Assembly: GCA_013215655.1 (NCBI GenBank)
Contig: JABSOX010000047.1
Location: 1 to 44,261, forward strand
Origin: Colwellia sp.
GTDB taxonomy: Bacteria > Pseudomonadota > Gammaproteobacteria > Enterobacterales > Alteromonadaceae
Direction: 5' to 3'
DNA length: 44,261 nt
Shown in pieces: positions 18,838 through 25,639 of this stretch; position 1 is the stretch's first letter, and every line of letters starts with the position of its first letter. The position numbers and the translations under genes were made by a program. The notes below the pieces were generated by a model that saw only the letters and a list, made by a program, of their open reading frames with translations, searched no databases and was not told the DNA's origin.

Positions 18838-19854
18838 CTACTTTTGTAATTTTGTGATGAAAAAATCTTTGATCATTCTGACATCTTCGGCTGATAAATC
18901 GCCAAGTATATGTAGCGGATGTTCTGGAATGTAAGACCTTGGGTCTAAGGCTTGATGAAATAAGTAATGGTCAAACATGCATCGCCACGCATCTCGTTGT
19001 TTTTGGGTTAAATCTCGCATAGCTAACATCGCTATGTTCAAACTATCAATGGCACTGGGTGATACTGCATTTGGCGCTGAAGAACCATTCCACCAGTAAT
19101 TCATTAATGCATTCACTTTGTCTAAAGATTCAACATGATGCCACCACAGCATAGGAATAAAAATGGCGTCACCAGGCGCTAACTCAACGCTGTAAGCCTC
19201 AGCCAATGCATGTTTAAACAGTGGATAACGTTCAAAATCTGGTTTATTAATATCGACTAAACTCGTCGGTGCACCTGCTGGCGTAAAGTTGAGTGAACCT
19301 GGGTATAAGTGACACGTTTGCTCAGGCGGGAAAAGTATAAAGCGTCGACGGCCCGCCACAACACAAGCCACATTATCAGAGCCATCATAATGTGTATTAA
19401 CTATTCCCTCATTGCCAATCCATAAGCGTGGCTCTACCTCGGGAAAAAAATCTGAACGATTTTCATTAGCCAAGTCCGGTAAAATCTCGCTAGTGAGTGT
19501 GCTTTGCATAGAAATAGCCGGGTAAACATCTCTATCAATCAGCTCTAAAAGGCGACCTAAAAACAGATCTAAGCGTTCTTCACCACTCAAGTAGTTTATA
19601 TCGGTCAACTCCTCATTGTAATAAAAGCGCTTGTTCGCAGCAGGAGGAGCAACAACCATTGTCGTTTTTTTACCGGTATAAAATTGACTTAGATAAGCGA
19701 CAAAATCACTAGGCGATTTCTTGGCAGACACAACAAATGGCCAGTTTTTAGCATATCCACGTATCACTATTGGCTTTTGACTAGGTACAATCTCCTCAAA
19801 AAATTGTTGAGCATTCATTGCTGAATATTCTGGAAGTGTTTTGTATACCGTCAT
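18838..19854 (-). CDS. JmjC-like cupin (Cupin_8), likely Fe(II)/2-oxoglutarate oxygenase
   Basis: The 338-residue protein of the Cupin_8/JmjC group has iron-ligand candidates H155 and D157 in NTHYDGSDN and H239 in MLWWHHVES, the HxD...H facial triad of factor-inhibiting-HIF-like hydroxylases. PIVIRGYAKNWP near 28-39 is the usual N-terminal landmark. The start is the ATG at 19854, whose ATGA overlaps the stop of the upstream halogenase (4-base overlap, translational coupling). A TTG at 19875 is less likely. Sandwiched between two halogenase genes, it probably modifies the same substrate or protein. The hydroxylation target is unknown. Confidence 0.88.
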   Translation of the reverse strand: MTVYKTLPEYSAMNAQQFFEEIVPSQKPIVIRGYAKNWPFVVSAKKSPSDFVAYLSQFYTGKKTTMVVAPPAANKRFYYNEELTDINYLSGEERLDLFLGRLLELIDRDVYPAISMQSTLTSEILPDLANENRSDFFPEVEPRLWIGNEGIVNTHYDGSDNVACVVAGRRRFILFPPEQTCHLYPGSLNFTPAGAPTSLVDINKPDFERYPLFKHALAEAYSVELAPGDAIFIPMLWWHHVESLDKVNALMNYWWNGSSAPNAVSPSAIDSLNIAMLAMRDLTQKQRDAWRCMFDHYLFHQALDPRSYIPEHPLHILGDLSAEDVRMIKDFFITKLQK

Positions 19855-21362
19855 AGCTTTATTTGCACCGGGCAATGAGTTTGAATATATTCATGGTGAT
19901 TGGGCATTTTTAGCACGGTGGCACGAATATCTTCAATATTTTTGGTTAATGTATTTGCTAAGTTTTGACTATGAAAGCCAGCGACCAAGGGATGATGCTT
20001 TCGTGGGCGTATTTTCATCCCCTCTAAAATTGAGCACCAACTATCACAGGTAAAGAATTGCCCGGGGATATGCTCTATCTGTCCTCTTTCTCGAAACACA
20101 CGTATTTTTTCAGCCAATGATTCAGGCACTGGCATCGTTTGGCACCATCGCCAAAAATCACTATCATCACGACCCGAAGTGCAATAATGTAAAATAATAA
20201 AATCGCGAATTTCTTCGTAATCCGTATCAATTTTTTGATTAAATATTTGTTCAGTATTAGCGTCAAAATCATTATCAGGGAAATGTTTTATAAAATGCAC
20301 TAAGGTTTTATAAACTAAATGAATAGCGGTAGACTCTAAGGGCTCTAAAAACCCACTGGCAAGTCCTAGCGCTAAACAGTTGTTATGCCAAATCTTTTTT
20401 CGTTTACCGGTTACAAACGGGATAATTCTGGGTTCATTAAGCATTTTGCCACGAATACTGTTAACCAAAGTATCGAGTGCTTTGTCGTCACTACAAAACT
20501 GGCTAGAAAAAACATAACCGTTACCAGTTCGGTGTTGCAAGGGTATCTTCCAAGACCAGCCGGCCTCTTGAGCAGTTGCTATGGTATATGGCACGGGATT
20601 ATTTACCTGTTCAGTTTGTACTGTAACGGCGCGATTACAGGGTAAAAAATGCGACCAATCCTCAAAACCTACCTTTAAAGATTTTTCTATCAGAAGCCCG
20701 GTAAAACCAGTACAGTCGATGAAAAAATCACTGCTGACAGTTGTACCGTTGTCTAACTCTAGGTTATGTATAAACTCATTATCATCAAGATTAACTTTTT
20801 TTACTGTCGCCTCTACTCTGGTTACTCCTCGCTTGTGGCAAAGCTCTCGACAATAACGAGCAACTTTAATCGCGTCTAAGTGGAGGGCATGAGCATAACT
20901 TGAAAACACCCAGTTTTGAGACTGCTGTGGAGGCAACATAAAACGCTCGTTTTCAGCCATAATGGCGTTTGGGGAATAATCCAGCCAACGTGTTGTCTGC
21001 CCGTCCGCAAGAGACTTTAGCCAAGCCTGATAAAAATCAAAACCATTGATATCCTTTCCAACTCGGCCAAATGGATGAAAATAACTTTCTCCTGCTGTTA
21101 GCCAATCGTCAAAGCGAATACCCAATTTAAAGCTGGCAGACGTTGCTTGAATAAATTCTTTGAGATCGATCTGGCAGGCTTGGATAAAATCCATGATTGA
21201 CGGTACTGTAGATTCACCCACACCAATGGTTTCAATATCGGGAGATTCAATAACAGTAATCTTAATATTACTACCCCTTAAAGAAGTTGATAGTAATGTC
21301 GCGGCCATCCAACCAGCGGTTCCGCCACCCACAATACAAATGGAGTTTAAAGAGTTTTGCAT
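19851..21362 (-). CDS. Flavin-dependent tryptophan halogenase-family protein (first copy in operon)
   Basis: The 503-residue protein has the FAD motif VGGGTAGWMAATLLS at 11-25, ETIGVGES near 44-51, the catalytic lysine K79 in SASFKLGIRFDDW, WxWxIP as GWSWKIP and the EPLEST active-site segment. It is a paralogue of the second halogenase three genes along, but clearly diverged. It follows the TonB-dependent receptor by 186 bases, with a terminator-like hairpin between, and its stop overlaps the start of the JmjC-like cupin. The residue set predicts an active halogenase. The acceptor is not known. A flavin reductase would have to come from elsewhere in the genome. Confidence 0.9.
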   Translation of the reverse strand: MQNSLNSICIVGGGTAGWMAATLLSTSLRGSNIKITVIESPDIETIGVGESTVPSIMDFIQACQIDLKEFIQATSASFKLGIRFDDWLTAGESYFHPFGRVGKDINGFDFYQAWLKSLADGQTTRWLDYSPNAIMAENERFMLPPQQSQNWVFSSYAHALHLDAIKVARYCRELCHKRGVTRVEATVKKVNLDDNEFIHNLELDNGTTVSSDFFIDCTGFTGLLIEKSLKVGFEDWSHFLPCNRAVTVQTEQVNNPVPYTIATAQEAGWSWKIPLQHRTGNGYVFSSQFCSDDKALDTLVNSIRGKMLNEPRIIPFVTGKRKKIWHNNCLALGLASGFLEPLESTAIHLVYKTLVHFIKHFPDNDFDANTEQIFNQKIDTDYEEIRDFIILHYCTSGRDDSDFWRWCQTMPVPESLAEKIRVFRERGQIEHIPGQFFTCDSWCSILEGMKIRPRKHHPLVAGFHSQNLANTLTKNIEDIRATVLKMPNHHEYIQTHCPVQIKL

Positions 21363-21477
21363 AGTAAAACCGTAATGATACCAATCACCCTAATTATTTG
21401 ATCACATAATTAATTCGAATAGTATTAGATTAATAATCATTCCACGTTATCACACGGAACTTTGTTTTTTCCGTCAA

Positions 21478-21517
21478 AAGAAAATAAACTGCGCAATGTT
21501 GCCACTACGCAGTTTAT
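21478..21517 (-). terminator. Intra-operon terminator or attenuator behind the TonB receptor
   Basis: Read on the minus strand, perfect 10-base arms ATAAACTGCG (21508-21517) and CGCAGTTTAT (21484-21493) are followed by TTTCTTTT. It lies between the receptor and the first halogenase. It may lower transcription of the downstream genes relative to the receptor. Confidence 0.7.
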
Positions 21518-21548
21518 ACCCATATTACATTTCTATTAGTGTTTGCTA

Positions 21549-24500
21549 TTAGAAAACAGCGCTAATATTCAACGAATAACGACGGTCTGATGTAAAGGTA
21601 AACGCATCGGTTAATGTCCCTTGCTGATCTTGTTGGTATTGAGTTTGTGTATCCGTACCAAGCACATTAATTATTTGTAAACCAACTTTAACATTTTCAT
21701 TAATGTTGTAAGAGAAACTTGCATCCATCATACCTTGATCCTTTGAGTATGCAGGAACAAACTCTTCAGACTCACGTAAAGTTAAAAGATATGCTGAACG
21801 CCAAGTATACGCCAAACGGATGGAAATATCGTACTTCTCATACATGCCAATAATGTTGAAATTTTGGTCAGAATAACCCTGTAACGACAAGCCGGTAAAC
21901 TGACGGAAAGAATTGCGATTGTCAGTGATCGGCACTCCTGCACCGTTGGTTGAAAGGATTTTAGTAGGATTAGTATTTGGATCTTCCAAACCGTCTTGGT
22001 CAATATAAGTATAGTTAAACTGTAGACCTAAACCACTCCATATTCCCGGCAACATATCGTAAAACTGGGAATACGCTACCTCGATACCACGAATAGTACC
22101 TGAGCCGGTGTTAGCTGGCCCATAGGCTGATACCGGATAGGTATTACCTGCTACTTCAGTCTCAATTGAGAATTGTTTATTTCGAATGATGTTAGACAAT
22201 TTTTTGTGAAACAAGCCAACAGTTACTGAACCGGCATCTGCAAAATACCACTCTGTTGTTAAGTCTAAATTAATAGATTCTTCTGGCTCTAAGAAAGCGT
22301 TACGTGCGTTAGCACTGATTTCTATATCTCTAAGAGCAACAGTAGGATTAGTGGTTTCATCCTTACCTTCAGACGGATCCAAAAGAACTTCTTGATAGTC
22401 CAAGCTAATGTTCATTTTGTTAGCTGAATCAACAAGACTTGGATAATAAAGGCCTTTAGAAGCGCCGAACCTCACTATTAGGTCATCATCCAGAATAAAA
22501 CTAAGGTTTAAACTAGGTAATACAGTAGTGTAATCTGTACCATCTATGGTGCTAGAGAAGCTTTCACCTGAAGCCAAAGCATAAATACTAGGGTAATCAT
22601 TTTGCATAACTTGATGAAGTGACGACTCAGGATCGGTACCGCGCCTAGACGTAGCAGGTGTATTGATACCACCCGTTGATTGCAGTTGATAATTAACATA
22701 ACGTAAACCAATGTTACCTTTAACAATTATATCAGACTGACCAAGGTCAAAGTCAAAGTCACCACGAACATAAACTTCAGTACGTTCTGTGCTACTTGAA
22801 CTAATATGACGCGGAGCAAAATGACTGTAAACACGATCATCTAAGTCAGCATATGGTAGCGCACAACCGCCGCTGCCATCCATTGCATTGCCCTCTGCAC
22901 TCCAAGTGCCGCAGCCTTCACGCAGGGTTTGTTCATAGTTCTCTGCAAGATCCATACGAGGAAACAAAAAACTGTTGTTAGCACCAATTAAAGTATCCCC
23001 ATTATAGTGGTCAGCAAAGCTAACGCGGTCGTAAAGCTCAGGAGTAACTTGCGGTGAAGCGTTGTAAGAGGCTTGTGCGTTCCAAGGAGTACCTAAGGCC
23101 TGCCAACCTTCATAGTCCGTATCACGAACTGTTAACTTTTTATCAGAATAATATAACCCTGCTTTTATCGCGGTGAAAGTACCTTCTAATTTGTACTCCA
23201 CGTCCAACTTAAAACTGTCAGATTTTGCTTCATTGTGCTCTTCTTGTTGCATACCGCTAGCTAAACGTAAAATGGGATCCGTGTCAGGATCAACGTTTGG
23301 AGGAGTAGACGTATTTGAATTCAAATATTCGAGTGTTGGGTTAGAACCTCTTAAATCTAAGAAGAATGGTGCATGTTCATCGGTTTGATTACCATTAATT
23401 CGAGATGTAAGTGAGTTGTTGTGAACAATTTGTTCAGAATCAACATGTTGATAATCTACTGCAATAGTTAGCAGATCTGTCGGTTTAAAAACTATATTCA
23501 ATGAGGTATCGTCAACCGTACTTTCGTTGAAGTTGTAACGAGAACGAAACTGAAGTGGTAGATTTGGATTATTTGCACGACCGACACCTGAAGTAAGATA
23601 GCCGTTAGCATCCACTGTTAAAGGATAATCTTGGTCATTTTCATTGTGTCCATCGAACCACTGAATTCCATTCGGCGCATACGACAGAAAACCACGGTCA
23701 CCAGAAGCAATAACGTTTTCTCGCCATACTAAAGACGCTTTAGAACTGATATGCTCTATCGTAGCGGTAATTCTTTCATCACTACTCTGCCACTGTAAGC
23801 TGGCAGTGAGACCTTGACGCTTACGATCGTTTTCTGCGCTCGTCATTGCATAGCTAGCCGGTGCATACCAAGTCGCACCTTCAGGCTGGCCTTCGAGTTC
23901 TTCAGCTTCATACTGGGGTGTATAAGCGGCAGCATCCTCAGCTGAATACTGAACAGTATCTGCAAAATTATCACCACAAGCCCGCCAATCTGCGGCACCC
24001 GGAATACAAGGATTAGAATATTGGCCTGCAAGAACGCCTGGACTCGGTGTTCCCCACGCATCGTACGAGAAAGTATCTGCAGGACCACGACTGTGAAAAT
24101 TTCCTAAACCAAAACCATCGCCACGCGTTTTAAATTCAGACTGAGACGCTGCAATCAATACACCAAACTTACCAGCATCAGTATCCCAACTATCAGAAAA
24201 AAGTGCACTGAATGACGGAGTGGTTTCTTCACGATAATCACCATGACTTGCCTCTGCGCTAATCGCAAATACCTGTTTGTCTGAATCAAAAGCTTTTCGA
24301 GTAACTAAGTTCACTGTACCTGCGATACCACCAGAAATGCGATCAGCTGTTTGGTTTTTATAAACTTCCACTGCGCTTAATAACTCAGCGGGAAAGTCCT
24401 CATAACTTAGTCCACCGTATGGGTTTGCGCTAAATGAATCTCGCCCATTAATTTCGCTGCGCACGCGGTCCAAACCGCGTACTAAAACCCCTGTACCTTC

Positions 24501-24830
24501 ATCGGCAAAGTGTTTTGGGTCACTAGAGGAAGCAAAACGCTCAATAGTTACGCCAGGTAAACGCTGAAGTGCTTCAGTAACAGATGCATCAGGCAACGAT
24601 CCAATATCTGACGCTGTAATCGCATCCAATATAGTGTCGGCATGTCGTTTCAAACTCTGCGCACTTTCGATGCTGCTGCGCATACCGCGTACTTCAATGA
24701 CTTCAATAGACTCTTCGCTAATTGTCTTTTCAGCTACAGCTACTGCTTCTTGTGCCATTACTGAAGCAGAACAACAAATCGCTGCAGATATTGCTAGCAC
24801 TAGATTTTTTTTCTGAAATTTAATTGACAT
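21549..24830 (-). CDS. TonB-dependent outer-membrane receptor (Caulobacter-type)
   Basis: The 1093-residue outer-membrane transporter has a signal peptide at 1-26 (to SVMA). A plug domain follows, opened by EVIEVRGMRSSIESAQSLKR with DASVTEALQRLPGVTIER. The long beta-barrel ends in the terminal aromatic SLNISAVF. Length and the RSSIESAQ box match the TIGR01782-type family of large carbohydrate receptors. ATG 24830 is chosen because GAGGG stands six bases upstream and the signal peptide starts there; the frame is open further up to 24878. It heads an operon with halogenases, a JmjC-like cupin and a GH18 enzyme. The cargo is probably an oligosaccharide such as a chitin product (inference). A LacI-type palindrome lies 111 bases upstream. 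Confidence 0.94.
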   Translation of the reverse strand: MSIKFQKKNLVLAISAAICCSASVMAQEAVAVAEKTISEESIEVIEVRGMRSSIESAQSLKRHADTILDAITASDIGSLPDASVTEALQRLPGVTIERFASSSDPKHFADEGTGVLVRGLDRVRSEINGRDSFSANPYGGLSYEDFPAELLSAVEVYKNQTADRISGGIAGTVNLVTRKAFDSDKQVFAISAEASHGDYREETTPSFSALFSDSWDTDAGKFGVLIAASQSEFKTRGDGFGLGNFHSRGPADTFSYDAWGTPSPGVLAGQYSNPCIPGAADWRACGDNFADTVQYSAEDAAAYTPQYEAEELEGQPEGATWYAPASYAMTSAENDRKRQGLTASLQWQSSDERITATIEHISSKASLVWRENVIASGDRGFLSYAPNGIQWFDGHNENDQDYPLTVDANGYLTSGVGRANNPNLPLQFRSRYNFNESTVDDTSLNIVFKPTDLLTIAVDYQHVDSEQIVHNNSLTSRINGNQTDEHAPFFLDLRGSNPTLEYLNSNTSTPPNVDPDTDPILRLASGMQQEEHNEAKSDSFKLDVEYKLEGTFTAIKAGLYYSDKKLTVRDTDYEGWQALGTPWNAQASYNASPQVTPELYDRVSFADHYNGDTLIGANNSFLFPRMDLAENYEQTLREGCGTWSAEGNAMDGSGGCALPYADLDDRVYSHFAPRHISSSSTERTEVYVRGDFDFDLGQSDIIVKGNIGLRYVNYQLQSTGGINTPATSRRGTDPESSLHQVMQNDYPSIYALASGESFSSTIDGTDYTTVLPSLNLSFILDDDLIVRFGASKGLYYPSLVDSANKMNISLDYQEVLLDPSEGKDETTNPTVALRDIEISANARNAFLEPEESINLDLTTEWYFADAGSVTVGLFHKKLSNIIRNKQFSIETEVAGNTYPVSAYGPANTGSGTIRGIEVAYSQFYDMLPGIWSGLGLQFNYTYIDQDGLEDPNTNPTKILSTNGAGVPITDNRNSFRQFTGLSLQGYSDQNFNIIGMYEKYDISIRLAYTWRSAYLLTLRESEEFVPAYSKDQGMMDASFSYNINENVKVGLQIINVLGTDTQTQYQQDQQGTLTDAFTFTSDRRYSLNISAVF

Positions 24831-24940
24831 GTTTACCCTCTGTATTTTTTTGAAGCCTTTTACTGTTGGCATAACCATAGTTTTGGCTTTCTATTAATGT
24901 TAATTCGTTGTTTCAATATTCTTAAGAACTTCCCTTCGCC

Positions 24941-24958
24941 TTTGACAGCGCTGTCAAA
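24941..24958. promoter_or_regulatory. LacI-family-type operator upstream of the TonB receptor
   Basis: TTTGACAGCGCTGTCAAA is an 18-base perfect palindrome with a central CG, the usual form of operators for LacI-family sugar regulators in gammaproteobacteria. It lies 111 bases before the receptor start. No LacI-family gene is in the window, so the regulator would be encoded elsewhere. Confidence 0.7.
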
Positions 24959-25639
24959 AAAAAGATAAAAAAATTTTATAAATTTAATCTTTTGTTAAAA
25001 ATTGAACTAAGCAACTGCTTTTACTGTAATTATGTTTATTAATAAAACGCCATAAGTTACTAATTAACAAATAAACACAAACCCACCGTTACTTTCTAAC
25101 ATTGATATGTATATAAAAGCAACAATTTTTTATATATGTGCTGCTTTTTATTTTAGTGATTACAAAACCTTTAATACAAATAAATGACTAAGTGATTCAA
25201 TGTTTGCTAATAGCAAAATTAATCTATAAATACTCCACCATAAATAGCAAAACTACTGCGGGCGGCAATTCAAAGTATCTTTTTCTCAAACTTGGTAGAT
25301 ATATACCCAAGCAACTTCAAGATGCTAATTTCAGTCAATTCCTGCACCTTTAGGTAGCTTGGGTATAGTAACAACACATCTACACTACCAAGCTAATTGC
25401 ATATGATATAGATACATTTAATTAACATATCACGAAATGAACAAAAACAAATACAATCTATTGATAAATAAGATTAAAATAAACCTTTGTAAATAAACAA
25501 ACTCACGAAGTGAACTTAAACTGAAGAAAAATGATGATATTTGATGATATAAACCGTCTGTTCTACAGGTAAATCAGACCACATAAAGTCAATTACTCCA
25601 CCGTAAGGAGCAAAAAATCAGACTCTATTAACACTAAAT
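24959..25639. other. Long intergenic stretch between the GH18-LytTR sensor and the TonB receptor
   Basis: Very AT-rich with no credible gene. It contains the palindromic repeat at 25302-25367 and two near-identical 12-base direct repeats, CACGAAATGAAC (25431-25442) and CACGAAGTGAAC (25504-25515). GTTACT occurs at 25056-25061 and 25088-25093. Its length suggests a regulated promoter region for the receptor operon. Confidence 0.5.
25302..25367. repeat. Palindromic intergenic repeat, copy 2
   Basis: The outer arms are TATACCCAAGC (25302-25312) and GCTTGGGTATA (25357-25367). The left half continues AACTTCAAGATGC, matching the ACTTGAAGGTGC of the copy at 10414-10459. Similar TATACCC elements are scattered in marine gammaproteobacterial genomes as far as I recall. 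It may act as an mRNA stabiliser or terminator behind the sensor gene. Confidence 0.6.

Noticed and set aside
16117-21362. Antibiotic (halogenated natural product) biosynthetic cluster
   Set aside because: No synthase, carrier protein, tailoring set or resistance gene accompanies the halogenases. The context is receptor and glycosidase genes.
25053-25093. TAAGTTACT and ACCGTTACT as a LytTR binding pair
   Set aside because: Both miss a consensus position as I recall it, and the spacing is 32 bases rather than about 21. Chance is likely in this AT-rich stretch.
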